Assembly: GCA_020851635.1 (NCBI GenBank)
Contig: JADZCJ010000044.1
Coordinates: forward strand, 179,837-243,836
Direction: 5' to 3'
DNA length: 64,000 nucleotides
Origin: Anaerolineae bacterium
GTDB taxonomy: Bacteria > Chloroflexota > Anaerolineae > UBA4142 > SHND01
The first letter of the stretch is position 1. Each line of letters begins with the position of its first letter. This document shows positions 51,169-59,861 of the stretch, piece by piece. Under the pieces are notes generated by a model that saw only the letters and a list, made by a program, of their open reading frames with translations, made no database searches and had not been told where the DNA came from. Made by a program: the position numbers and the translations under genes.

Positions 51169-52293
51169 ATGCGGATTACCAACATCCAAGCAATTCCCTT
51201 ACGTATTCCCGATCAAAATTCAGATATCGCAGACGGCATTCAAGATGACATCATCGTGCGCGTCGAGACGGACGAGGGCATCACCGGCGTCGGCGAAGCC
51301 GACAGCATGCCGCTCGCCGTCAAAGGCATTGTAGACGCCTGGTCCTCGTGGCCCCATTCGCGCGGGCTGCGAGATATTCTGGTCGGGCAGGACCCGCTGA
51401 ATGTAGAAATGTGCTGGGAGAAAATGCGCGTGGGCACCTCGTGGCTCGGACGCAACGGCGTCGCGCAACAGGCGATGGCTGCGGTGGATCTCGCGCTGTG
51501 GGACATCAAGGGCAAAGCGCTGGGCAAACCCGTGCATGAACTGCTGGGTTACAAATATCGCGACAAGGTGCGTGTCTATGCCTCGACTCTATTTACCGAG
51601 GACCCGGGAGAGATGACGGAGGTGGGACAGCGCTATGTGGCGCAGGGATTTACCGCAGCAAAATTTGGTTGGGGTCCGATGGGCCGGTCGCTGGCAGGCG
51701 ATATCAAGTTGGTCGAGCTGGCGCGGCGCGCGGTCGGTGATGATACCGCGCTCTTGATTGATGCGGGTTGTGTGTTCAAGGCGCGCGACGCCATTCAGCG
51801 CGTGCACGCCTGGTCTCAATTCAATCCTTTTTGGTTTGAAGAGGCGCTGGAAGGCGACGACCTCGACGGGTTTCGTCAACTGGCGCGCGCGGCCGGAGAC
51901 ATTCGGATTGCGACGGGCGAGCAAGAGAGCGCTTTGTTTGCATTCGAGAAATTGATTACGCACGGCGAGGTGGACGTCATTCAGCCCGACATTGCGCGCG
52001 CGGGCGGATTCACCGAATGCAAACGCATCGCCAACATGGCAGCGCAGCACAAAAAATTGTGCGTCTTTCATGCCTGGAAATCAGGCATCCTCGTCGCCGC
52101 CACCTTGCACATGGCAGCCATTGTTCCCGATTTACCCTTTGCCGAATATACTGTCTCGGAATCTCCGCTTCGCAAAGAGCTTGTACGCAGCACCGTAGAG
52201 TTAAAAGACGGGATGGCGACTATTCCCCAGGGACCGGGATTAGGCGTCGAATTGAACATGGATATTGTCCGCAAGTATCGCGTGGACGCATAG
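51169..52293 (+). CDS. Enolase-superfamily dehydratase/racemase (MR/MLE copy 3)
   Basis: A 374-residue MR/MLE protein. AAKFGWGPMGR gives the catalytic Lys, LLIDAGCVF the first metal Asp, FWFEEALEGDD the second metal ligand, IATGEQESA the third, and VFHAWKSGILVAA the general-base His. It belongs to the same broad subgroup as copy 2. It is the first gene of the plus-strand arm, driven by the promoter at 50910. GAGGAG lies ten bases before the ATG. It probably acts on an acid-sugar or amino-acid derivative brought in by the transporter downstream (inference). Confidence 0.85.
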   Translation: MRITNIQAIPLRIPDQNSDIADGIQDDIIVRVETDEGITGVGEADSMPLAVKGIVDAWSSWPHSRGLRDILVGQDPLNVEMCWEKMRVGTSWLGRNGVAQQAMAAVDLALWDIKGKALGKPVHELLGYKYRDKVRVYASTLFTEDPGEMTEVGQRYVAQGFTAAKFGWGPMGRSLAGDIKLVELARRAVGDDTALLIDAGCVFKARDAIQRVHAWSQFNPFWFEEALEGDDLDGFRQLARAAGDIRIATGEQESALFAFEKLITHGEVDVIQPDIARAGGFTECKRIANMAAQHKKLCVFHAWKSGILVAATLHMAAIVPDLPFAEYTVSESPLRKELVRSTVELKDGMATIPQGPGLGVELNMDIVRKYRVDA

Positions 52294-52343
52294 TAACGAA
52301 TTTATTCGTTACCCGGACGCACTGTAACGGATTTGTTCGTTAC
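52293..52343. repeat. Two tandem hairpins GTAACG[AG]A...TTCGTTAC
   Basis: GTAACGAA-TTTA-TTCGTTAC at 52293-52312 and a near copy at 52324-52343 lie right after the MR/MLE copy 3 stop. The motif resembles the arms of the 19413-19465 element. Confidence 0.65.
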
Positions 52344-52408
52344 ACCAAAATTTACCCGCAGCCGCATGTCCCCGCGCGCTGCCGATTCGCCTGGAGGAGG
52401 AGAGAGTT

Positions 52409-54151
52409 ATGGACAACGAACGTCTCGAAAATCAGGAACCGCGCGACCAAGCACCCGCATCCGCCCAAGAGGGTCATCAATCCCCCTTGACCCGACGCGG
52501 ATTCTTGTCAGCCGCCGGTGTTGCTGCTCTCGGCGCGATTGCCGCCGCCTGCGCGCCCGCTGCTGCTCCCCCCGCCGCGCCGCCTGCGGCTGCCACTGCA
52601 GTCCCTGCCGCCGCCACCGCCGCACCCGCCGCCACCGCCGCACCTGCTGCCGCAACGGCTGCCCCGGCAGCCACCGGTCCCCAAGCCGGTGGTAGTCTCA
52701 TTTGGGCGATTCCGCAGGACCCAACGAACCTGCTGCCCTTTGGCGCAGTTGCCACCGCCAATCATTGGGGCAAGGAAGGCATGTACGATTCACTCGTTCG
52801 CTGGGACAAGGACTTGAATGTCCAATCCGCGCTCGCCGAATCGTGGGAAACGCCCGACGACAAGACCTATGTGTTCAAGCTCAAACCCGGACTCAAGTTC
52901 CACGACGGCACGGATGTCACCGCAGATGCTGTCAAATACTCGTTGGATCTGCAAGCCGCGCCGCCGGAACCGGGCATCAAGATTGCGCAGTATCCCGCCA
53001 TTGAATCGGTTGAGGTCGTTGACCCTCTGACCGTCAAGTTGAACATGAAGAATCCGGACCCGACCGTGATCGGATACCTGGCATGGTCCCGGTACAGCTC
53101 TATCATTCCGGTGGACATGTATACCAAAGTCAACCCGCTCACCGAGGGGATCGGAACAGGTCCTTATAAACTGATCGAGTATGTCCAGAATGACCGTGTC
53201 TCCCTGACCCGCAACCCGGATTTCTGGATGGAAGGCGTTCCGTATCTCGAAAACCTTACGCTCAAGGTCTTGCCCGACGAGCAGGCAGCCGTCGCGGCGC
53301 TGCGTTCGGGTCAAATTCACGGCATGACCGTGTCGCCCGACACCGCTCGCGTGCTCGCCAACGATCCCAACATTGTCATCCTGAAAGGTCTCTTCTCGGC
53401 GCCCAATCAACTCCAGTTGACCATCAAAGGAGATGGCAAACCGTGGAATGATAAACGGGTGCGCCAGGCAATGAACAAAGTCATTGACCGCCAGGATATT
53501 ATTGACAAGGTCTATGCGGGTGAGGCAGTTCTCTCGGGTCCCATTCCTCCCGGTTATGGGGATTGGTTCATCACGCCCGAAGAGCTCGCCGAGACCTTTT
53601 ACAAGGTAGATTTGGAGGGCGCCAAGGCGCTCATGAAAGAAGCCGGGTTCGAGAACGGTTTCGACATTACCCTCTATTCGATTTCGGCGCCTCCGACCAC
53701 CACACAAATCGCCGAAATCGTCAAAGAACAGCTGGCACAACTCAACATCAACGTCACCGTGCAAGCGGAAGAAATTGCGCCCTTTGCCAAGCGCAACGGC
53801 GAAGGTAATTTCGATTTCTGCTCCACCGCACGCGGCATGCGCCACGATCCCTCCGGCTATATCAACGAATATGGCCGCCCGACGACCGGCTCGGCGGCGA
53901 TTTGGTTCAACAAGGGTGAGGGCTGGAGTAACAAGGAAGCAATCGAGAACTATGATGCGCTCGTGACCACAATTGACCCGGCCGCACGGCACAAACAGGT
54001 GCGCCGCATCCAGGAAATCGCGCTCGACGAATTCCCGCACTTTACCCTCTGTCAGGCATACAAATTCCAAGCCGTCCGCAAAGACGTGATGGACATGTGG
54101 GTTGATTTCACCGATTTCAACCGCGGTCTACGCACCGTGTGGCTCGGCTAA
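52409..54151 (+). CDS. ABC transporter substrate-binding protein, family 5 (peptide/nickel type)
   Basis: A 580-residue exported lipoprotein. SPLTRRGFLSAAG (Arg29-Arg30) is a Tat motif, followed by a lipobox with Cys48. Residues 49-92 are an Ala/Pro/Thr linker. The mature domain opens GGSLIWAIPQDPTNLLPF and has ALAESWETPDDKTYVFKLKP and GLKFHDGTDVTADAVKYSL, the family-5 signature. It captures peptides or similar compounds outside the membrane. GGAGGAGGAGAG is a strong ribosome site, just upstream of the ATG. It is followed by a palindrome and the permease genes. Confidence 0.9.
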   Translation: MDNERLENQEPRDQAPASAQEGHQSPLTRRGFLSAAGVAALGAIAAACAPAAAPPAAPPAAATAVPAAATAAPAATAAPAAATAAPAATGPQAGGSLIWAIPQDPTNLLPFGAVATANHWGKEGMYDSLVRWDKDLNVQSALAESWETPDDKTYVFKLKPGLKFHDGTDVTADAVKYSLDLQAAPPEPGIKIAQYPAIESVEVVDPLTVKLNMKNPDPTVIGYLAWSRYSSIIPVDMYTKVNPLTEGIGTGPYKLIEYVQNDRVSLTRNPDFWMEGVPYLENLTLKVLPDEQAAVAALRSGQIHGMTVSPDTARVLANDPNIVILKGLFSAPNQLQLTIKGDGKPWNDKRVRQAMNKVIDRQDIIDKVYAGEAVLSGPIPPGYGDWFITPEELAETFYKVDLEGAKALMKEAGFENGFDITLYSISAPPTTTQIAEIVKEQLAQLNINVTVQAEEIAPFAKRNGEGNFDFCSTARGMRHDPSGYINEYGRPTTGSAAIWFNKGEGWSNKEAIENYDALVTTIDPAARHKQVRRIQEIALDEFPHFTLCQAYKFQAVRKDVMDMWVDFTDFNRGLRTVWLG

Positions 54152-54170
54152 TTCACGGTTCGACCAACAA

Positions 54171-54202
54171 TCAGGTAGTAGGGCGCGCGCCCTACTACCT
54201 GA
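54171..54202. repeat. 32-bp perfect palindrome between binding protein and permease
   Basis: TCAGGTAGTAGGGCGC and its exact reverse complement are joined without a loop. It lies 20 bases after the binding-protein stop. No T-run follows, so it may stabilise the upstream mRNA or cause partial termination. Confidence 0.75.
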
Positions 54203-54283
54203 CCTGATATACTACACTCGCCGGTCCCGATTCGGGATTTGCGTCCTAACCGAATCCACGCAAGAATCTGCATACGCTTTACG

Positions 54284-55234
54284 ATGGGCAAATATATTCT
54301 GCGCCGCGTCGCGCTTTTGATTCCAACACTCATCGGCATGTCAATCATCATTTTTGCGATGGTGCGGCTTATGCCCGGTGACATTGTTGACTCACTGGTC
54401 GGGCTCGATCCGACCGTGACGCCCGAAGCCAAAGCGGAATTGCGGCGCGCCTACGGGCTGGACGAGCCGGTGCCGGTCCAATATGCGCGTTGGATTGGCG
54501 GAATCGCGCAGGGTGATTTGGGACGCTCTTATCGTACGCGCCAACCCATCACGCAAGAGATTTTCGGCGCACTGCCCATCACCATCGAGTTGGCGGTCTA
54601 TGCGCTCCTCATGTCGGTAGTCGTCGCCATACCGCTCGGCGTTCTATCTGCCATCCGACGCAACAGTTGGGTGGATTTCTCGGCGCGCATCGGCGGTCTT
54701 TTGGGGCTTGCCTTTCCAAACTTTTGGCTCGCCACCATGTTCTTGTTGATCACTTCGCTGGCGTTTCATTGGGTCCCGCCCGTCTTTTATATTCCCCCCA
54801 CTCAAGATCTTGCCGGGAACCTGGTTCAATTCTTTCTGCCCGCCCTCGCGCTGGCGGTCGCCCTGATGGCGATTGAAATGCGGATGGCGCGAACTTCGAT
54901 GCTCGAAGTGCTGCGGCAAGACTATATCCGCTCTGCCCGCGCCAAAGGAGTGCGCGACCGCGCCATCTATTTCAAACACGCGCTCAAGAACGCATTCATC
55001 CCCGTCATCACCGTCATCGGCATCCAGCTGGGCGTATTGCTGGGGGGTTCCGTCATCATCGAGCAAATTTTCGGCTTGCCCGGCGTGGGCTGGTATCTGC
55101 TGCAAGGCATCCAGGCGCGAGACTATCCCGTTGTGCAGGTGACGGCATTGTTTCTCGCCACGGTCTTTGTCGTCATGAACTTGTTTGTGGACATTACCTA
55201 TGGGTTCCTTGACCCGCGCATCAAGTATGATTAA
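54284..55234 (+). CDS. ABC transporter permease, DppB-like
   Basis: A 316-residue inner-membrane permease of the oligopeptide/nickel type. It opens YILRRVALLIPTLIGMSIIIF and has the conserved periplasmic region RLMPGDIVDSLVG, about six membrane segments, and the EAA loop RQDYIRSARAKGVRDRAIYFKHALKNA. The C-terminal VDITYGFLDPRIKYD is standard. ATG 54284 is chosen as the usual start just before the first membrane helix. Forms the channel with the DppC-like protein. Confidence 0.9.
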   Translation: MGKYILRRVALLIPTLIGMSIIIFAMVRLMPGDIVDSLVGLDPTVTPEAKAELRRAYGLDEPVPVQYARWIGGIAQGDLGRSYRTRQPITQEIFGALPITIELAVYALLMSVVVAIPLGVLSAIRRNSWVDFSARIGGLLGLAFPNFWLATMFLLITSLAFHWVPPVFYIPPTQDLAGNLVQFFLPALALAVALMAIEMRMARTSMLEVLRQDYIRSARAKGVRDRAIYFKHALKNAFIPVITVIGIQLGVLLGGSVIIEQIFGLPGVGWYLLQGIQARDYPVVQVTALFLATVFVVMNLFVDITYGFLDPRIKYD

Positions 55235-55239
55235 CTCAT

Positions 55240-55369
55240 GTTACGCAGTAAATGTCATTTCGAGCCGTCTTTTGCTTGCGAACTCTGTTCGCCCGAAATC
55301 CTCTCTTGGGAAAACCGAGATTTCTCTCTCTCGACTGCGCTCGAGATCGTTCGAAATGACATGCGTAAC
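55240..55369. repeat. MITE-like inverted repeat, copy B (GTCATTTCGA family)
   Basis: A 130-base element lying between the two permease genes, in inverse orientation to copy A at 20751-20860. The terminal 53 bases on one side and about 28 on the other match copy A, while the centre differs. It encodes no protein. Confidence 0.8.
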
Positions 55370-55420
55370 GTCAGTGATTAACTCGTATCACGCATTTCAT
55401 TTCTAGATAGTTTCCCGTCC

Positions 55421-56326
55421 ATGACTCAAGCCTCCGCTTCGAGCTCCACCTCGCCCGCGACGATCAATCAGGTCATCCTCCGTCCGCCGCCCACGCTTGT
55501 TCAGCGGGTCGGCTATTTTGTGCGCCACCACCCCATCGGTGTTGTCGGCATCGTGATCATTGCGCTCGTCGTGATCACTGCCGTCTTTGCGCCACAGATC
55601 GCGCCCTATGAACCCACATCACAGACATTCAAGCGGCTGGCACCGCCCAGCGCCATCAATTGGCTCGGCACGGATGACCTGGGGCGCGATGTCTTTTCGC
55701 GCATCGTCTATGGCTCACGCATTTCACTGCTGGTCGGTCTGATTGCGGTGACGCTTGCGCTCTCGGTCGGCGTCACGCTCGGCGTCCTGTCGGGTTATAT
55801 CGGGGGCAAATTCGATAACGGGACCATGCGCGTGGTGGACTTGATGTTTGCCTTTCCTGGTCTCGTGCTGGCGATTGTCATTGCAGGTCTCTTGGGTCCC
55901 AGCATCACCAACGCCATGATCGCCATCGGCATCATTTATGCGCCCACCTTTGCGCGTGTGGCGCGCGGTTCCGTCCTCACCGTTCAGAACGAGCTCTATT
56001 TGGAAGCGGCGCGCCTGACGGGCGGCGGGCACGTTCACATTGTTTCCCGGCACGTCCTCCCCAACATTCTCGCGCCGTTGGTCGTGCTGGTAACTCTCTC
56101 CATGTCCACCGCTATCTTGACCGAAGCGGCATTGAGTTTTCTGGGGCTTGGCACTCAGCCGCCCACTCCGTCGTGGGGCAAGATGCTCAGCGAGGGACGC
56201 CGCTTTATGGAGATCGCATGGTGGACGACAGTGTTCCCCGGCATTGCGATTGTGATTGCGGTGCTTGGTTTCAATCTTCTCGGCGATGGTCTGCGCGACG
56301 CACTCGATCCGCGCCTTAGGGAATAA
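55421..56326 (+). CDS. ABC transporter permease, DppC-like
   Basis: A 301-residue partner permease. After a 35-residue cytoplasmic start it has a membrane helix (GVVGIVIIALVVITAVFAP), the DppC motif NWLGTDDLGRDVFSRIVYGSR, several further helices, and the EAA loop ELYLEAARLTGGGHVHIVSRHVLPN. It ends DGLRDALDPRLRE. A strong terminator follows, and no gene for the ATP-binding subunits (DppD/DppF) is present, so these must come from elsewhere in the genome. Confidence 0.9.
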   Translation: MTQASASSSTSPATINQVILRPPPTLVQRVGYFVRHHPIGVVGIVIIALVVITAVFAPQIAPYEPTSQTFKRLAPPSAINWLGTDDLGRDVFSRIVYGSRISLLVGLIAVTLALSVGVTLGVLSGYIGGKFDNGTMRVVDLMFAFPGLVLAIVIAGLLGPSITNAMIAIGIIYAPTFARVARGSVLTVQNELYLEAARLTGGGHVHIVSRHVLPNILAPLVVLVTLSMSTAILTEAALSFLGLGTQPPTPSWGKMLSEGRRFMEIAWWTTVFPGIAIVIAVLGFNLLGDGLRDALDPRLRE

Positions 56327-56333
56327 TTGATTG

Positions 56334-56374
56334 CGCTGAAAAAGCGGACGTCACAGGCGTCCGCTTTTTCAGCG
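56334..56374 (+). terminator. Strong hairpin terminator after the permease genes
   Basis: A perfect 17-bp stem (56334-56350 with 56358-56374) around a 7-base loop, with a T5 run inside the 3' arm. It ends the transporter operon just upstream of the ceramidase-like gene. Confidence 0.85.
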
Positions 56375-56388
56375 TGTATTCCTCTCTC

Positions 56389-57843
56389 ATGCCCCAACTC
56401 TATGCAGGCGTTTCGCGCTGCGACATCACACCTCCCATTGGGATCGCGCACGGCAATTGGAGCGCGCAAGGGCACGAACGCGCCGAGGGTGTTGACATGC
56501 CCATGTTTTGCACCGTCCTCGCCGCGAGCGACGGGAACGAGGAAATCATCGTTGCCGAATGGGAATTGTTGTATCCGCCCAACGACGAATGGCTGGCGCA
56601 GGCGCGCAAGCGCATCACCGATTTGACGGGCGTGCCGGCGTCGCACATTCGTCTGTCTGCCACGCACACACACGCGGGACCGAGTCTTGGCAAGCCGTGG
56701 TTCCAAGGCGGCGCAGAAATGGTCGCGCCCTATGTGGCGAGTTTGACCGATCGTCTGGCAGGCGCGGCGAGCGCGGCGCACCGCGCCCTCAAACCCGCGC
56801 GCGTCGCGGGTGGCTCTGGCGCGTCAAACATGAATGCCAACCGCCGCCGTGTGTGGTCCGAGGGCAAGGAACATTTCGCAGACCATCCCTATTATCAAGA
56901 ACACCGCGACCAATCCCTCGATCCGATTTTGATGGCGCCCAACCCGGAAGGTTTTTCCGATCATCAGGTCGGCGTCATTCGAATTGACGACGTCGGGACA
57001 GGTGAGCCGATCGCGATTCTGGTGAACTTTGCCGCTCATCCAACAATCATGGCGTGGGACAATCGCTTGCTCTCGCCCGACTATCCCGGCACACTGCGGC
57101 GCACGGTCGAGAGCATTGTCGGAGGCGTCTGCCTATTCTTGCAGGGCGCGGCAGGCAACCAGGACACGGTCCGCGATTACATGTGCCGCTCCGAGGATGC
57201 GCGCTGGGTCGGCAAACAAATCGGCATCGAGGCGGCGCGTGTGGCATCGCTCATCGAGACGCAACCGACGCAGTTGGATGTGAGCAGTCATGTCGAATCA
57301 TCGTGGACGATGGGCATCGGCAAGCATATCCCCGCAGGCGCGAGTGATGGCACGGTGCGGGCGATTTCGCGCGTGGTCCCACTACCCGTCTGGGAACATG
57401 CACCGCCCATCGCCGACGAAATCGAGAACGTCGCGCGCCTTGAACGCGAACTTGCCGAACTGCGCGCCGGGGGCGCGTCTGATTCGACGGTGCGCGAGGC
57501 AAATATGCGCGTGCGTCGAGCGTCGTTGAACCTGAACGTCAACAAGAAACGCAGCGCCGGTCCCGAACTGCCCGTCGAATTTCAGGCAATGCGCATCGGC
57601 AATACGGCGTTGGTCGGGATTCCGGTCGAGCCCTTTGCGGAAATTGGCGTCGCGGTCAAAGGGGCATCGCCCTTTGCAACCACTTTTTTCTCGGGTTATA
57701 CCAACGGCGTTGAATATTACATGCCGATGGCATACGCTTATGAGGAAGGCGGGTACGAAGTGTGGATGACGCCTTTTGCGCCCGGGGCGGCGGAAAAAAC
57801 AATCGAGACAAGCGTCGGTCTGTTGAACGAAATCCGAAATTAA
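56389..57843 (+). CDS. Neutral/alkaline ceramidase-like hydrolase (copy 2)
   Basis: A 484-residue paralogue of the protein at 34162. AGVSRCDITPPIGIAHGNW, LSATHTHAGPSLG (metal His), ILVNFAAHPTIMAWDNRLLS and LFLQGAAGNQDT are shared landmarks. No signal peptide is seen, so it should be cytoplasmic, unlike classical secreted ceramidases. ATG 56389 (MPQLYAG) is chosen, as the frame upstream overlaps the terminator. It is followed after 25 bases by a creatininase homologue, suggesting sequential action on an imported amide (inference). Confidence 0.8.
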   Translation: MPQLYAGVSRCDITPPIGIAHGNWSAQGHERAEGVDMPMFCTVLAASDGNEEIIVAEWELLYPPNDEWLAQARKRITDLTGVPASHIRLSATHTHAGPSLGKPWFQGGAEMVAPYVASLTDRLAGAASAAHRALKPARVAGGSGASNMNANRRRVWSEGKEHFADHPYYQEHRDQSLDPILMAPNPEGFSDHQVGVIRIDDVGTGEPIAILVNFAAHPTIMAWDNRLLSPDYPGTLRRTVESIVGGVCLFLQGAAGNQDTVRDYMCRSEDARWVGKQIGIEAARVASLIETQPTQLDVSSHVESSWTMGIGKHIPAGASDGTVRAISRVVPLPVWEHAPPIADEIENVARLERELAELRAGGASDSTVREANMRVRRASLNLNVNKKRSAGPELPVEFQAMRIGNTALVGIPVEPFAEIGVAVKGASPFATTFFSGYTNGVEYYMPMAYAYEEGGYEVWMTPFAPGAAEKTIETSVGLLNEIRN

Positions 57844-57868
57844 TCACGAACCAAAGGACATTACCATC

Positions 57869-58660
57869 ATGCCGGTCAACAAGATTCTGCTGGGCGAAAT
57901 GACATGGCCCGAATGCAAAGAGGTGATAGCCGAGGGCAGGGTCGCCGTGTTACCTGCAGGCATTCAGGAACAACACGGACCGGCGCTGCCGCTGGATACA
58001 GATGTGTTTATCGCAGACGAGATTTGCAAGCGCGCGGCGGCTCTGGTTCCCGACAAGGTCGTGGTCGTCGCCCCGATCAATCACGGGCACTCGCCGCATC
58101 ACATGGATTTTCCGGGCACGCTCACAATTGAACCCAAGCACATGCTGGATTATGTGCTCGATGTGACCATGAGTTTGTCGTATCACGGGTTCAAGAAAAT
58201 TTTGATTGTGAACGGACACGGCAGTAACGCGCCCATTCTCGACCTGGTTGCGCGACAAACGATCATCAAGAGTCAAGGCAAGACGGCATGTGGCGCGATG
58301 TTTTACATGCAGAGTCCCGAGTATGATGAGGTCGCGCGGGCATTGTTCCCCGAGCTCGTGGACAAATGGGGTCACGGCGACGCCATCGAAACCTCACTTT
58401 ACATGGGGCTGCGCCCCGAGCAGGTCCAGTTGGAAAAAGCAAAGGACTCGCCCGTCACGGATTTGATGCAGTTGGGGAATGCATCACTGCCCCTGCGTTT
58501 GTGGTGGAGTTCGTTCTCACCCGAAGGCATTTTTGGCTGGGTGGAGGGGTCGAGCGAGGAAAAAGGCAAACAGTTGGTGGATGCGGCGGTCAAGGGGCTG
58601 GCAAATGTGTTTTCCCAATTCCACGCCAAAGTGATTCCACCGCGTGTGGATCATCATTAA
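57869..58660 (+). CDS. Creatininase-family amidohydrolase (copy 3)
   Basis: A 263-residue creatininase-fold protein. GIQEQHGPALPLDTDVF, VNGHGSNAPILD and DAIETSLYMG carry the metal-binding Glu, His, Asp, His and Glu. HSPHHMDFPGTL is close to copy 2. It is the last gene of the plus-strand arm and is closed by a bidirectional terminator. Substrates of this family include creatinine, formamides and other small amides. Confidence 0.85.
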   Translation: MPVNKILLGEMTWPECKEVIAEGRVAVLPAGIQEQHGPALPLDTDVFIADEICKRAAALVPDKVVVVAPINHGHSPHHMDFPGTLTIEPKHMLDYVLDVTMSLSYHGFKKILIVNGHGSNAPILDLVARQTIIKSQGKTACGAMFYMQSPEYDEVARALFPELVDKWGHGDAIETSLYMGLRPEQVQLEKAKDSPVTDLMQLGNASLPLRLWWSSFSPEGIFGWVEGSSEEKGKQLVDAAVKGLANVFSQFHAKVIPPRVDHH

Positions 58661-58661
58661 G

Positions 58662-58711
58662 CGAGTGAAAAAAGGTGCGAACCGCAAGCGGCTCGCACCT
58701 TTTTTCACTCG
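58662..58711. terminator. Bidirectional terminator between convergent genes
   Basis: CGAGTGAAAAAAGGTGCGA (58662-58680) pairs exactly with 58693-58711, with A and T runs inside the stem. It serves the creatininase gene and the PfkB gene, whose last codons overlap it. Confidence 0.9.
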
Positions 58712-59682
58712 TCAGATTCCAGCCCAATCCCGGGCAGCGCCTCGCGCAAGAAATCGGCAACCTCTCTTGCCGTCGGTAGCGCGGGAATCGCGCCCCGCCG
58801 CGTAGCCGTGATCGCTCCCGCCGCGTTTGCAAACTCGAGCGCCTGCTCGATGCGGCTGTCCAGATTGTTCATGCCGTGCCCGATGAGCTGAAAAAGCAGC
58901 GCGCCCGTGAACGAGTCGCCGCAGCCGGTCGAATCCACTGCTGTCACCTTGAAACCGGGGATATAGCCCGATTTGGCTGTCGTCCGATAATAACTCCCCC
59001 TGGCGCCGAGCGTCACGACAATCAGTTTGGGTCCGCGCGCCAACACCAGCGCACTCCCCTTTTCGATATCGGTGAGATTGGTCAACAGCTCCAATTCTTC
59101 CTCGTTGACTTTGAGCAGGTCCGCTTGCGGCAAGAGCGCGTTGATTTGGGTGAGCGCCGACCGGGGCGAACGCCAGAGTGCGGGGCGATAATTCACGTCG
59201 AACGAAACAAGCGCGTTTCTTTCCCGGACAATCCGTACCGCTTCAAACGTCGCGCTGCGGGCGGGTTCGTCGGTCAGGGATATCGAGCCAACATGCAGGG
59301 CGCGTGCAGACGACAAGAGCGCGCGGTTGAGCTCATCAGGACGCAAGAGCTGGTCCGCGCCGGGATTGCGATAAAAAATGTATTCGTTGTCGTGATCGGG
59401 CTGGGCAATAAAAGCGAGGGTGGTGCGCGCGTCGGTGTCCACCATCAATCCTCGCGTGTCCACCTTTTCACGCTCCAGCACTGCCCGCAAATGCTCGCCA
59501 AAGAAATCCGCGCCGACCTTGCCGACAAATGCCGCCGACGCGCCCAGCCGCGCAGCCGCGACGGCGACATTGGCAGGCGCACCGCCGGGCTTGGGAGTGA
59601 ACGCTGACACCTCCACCAGACGTTTGCCTGTTTCAGCGGGAAACAGGTCAATGAGCAGCTCACCGAGAGAGACCAGGTCCAT
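58705..59682 (-). CDS. PfkB-family carbohydrate kinase, fructokinase-like
   Basis: A 325-residue ribokinase-superfamily kinase. It opens LVSLGELLIDLFPAE. The first signature is KPGGAPANVAVAAARLG, and the second, VDSTGCGDSFTGALL, holds the catalytic Asp256. It phosphorylates a sugar, most likely fructose or 2-keto-3-deoxygluconate. The latter would fit the dehydratase homologues nearby, but this is only a guess. The leader upstream of ATG 59682 is a tandem-repeat tract without a ribosome site. Confidence 0.85.
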   Translation of the reverse strand: MDLVSLGELLIDLFPAETGKRLVEVSAFTPKPGGAPANVAVAAARLGASAAFVGKVGADFFGEHLRAVLEREKVDTRGLMVDTDARTTLAFIAQPDHDNEYIFYRNPGADQLLRPDELNRALLSSARALHVGSISLTDEPARSATFEAVRIVRERNALVSFDVNYRPALWRSPRSALTQINALLPQADLLKVNEEELELLTNLTDIEKGSALVLARGPKLIVVTLGARGSYYRTTAKSGYIPGFKVTAVDSTGCGDSFTGALLFQLIGHGMNNLDSRIEQALEFANAAGAITATRRGAIPALPTAREVADFLREALPGIGLESDE

Positions 59683-59687
59683 AGGAA

Positions 59688-59745
59688 TTGGAGATTGCTG
59701 ATTGCTGATTGCTGATTTTCGAATTCCGAATTCCGAATTCCGATT
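59688..59745. repeat. Tandem-repeat leader tract upstream of the PfkB gene
   Basis: On the minus strand, three GGAATTC heptamers, a short AATTCGAA link and three AATCAGC heptamers lead to a CCAATTCCT segment and ATG 59682. It has the same order of modules as the hyuB2 leader. Confidence 0.75.
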
Positions 59746-59861
59746 GGCTCGCGACCGCAGAACGATCTACATGCGACCGACGGAACAAACGATAGCAGTT
59801 TTTTGGGAGCGGCGCAAGCGCGACCAAACCTCCCTTTTTCGGACGGGGGCAGGCACGCCAC

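Noticed and set aside
12645..58660. A complete creatinine-to-glycine pathway
   Set aside because: Creatininase-family, HyuA/HyuB and sarcosine-oxidase-like proteins are present, but creatinine deaminase, N-carbamoylsarcosine amidase and creatinase are not seen, and each family has many other substrates.
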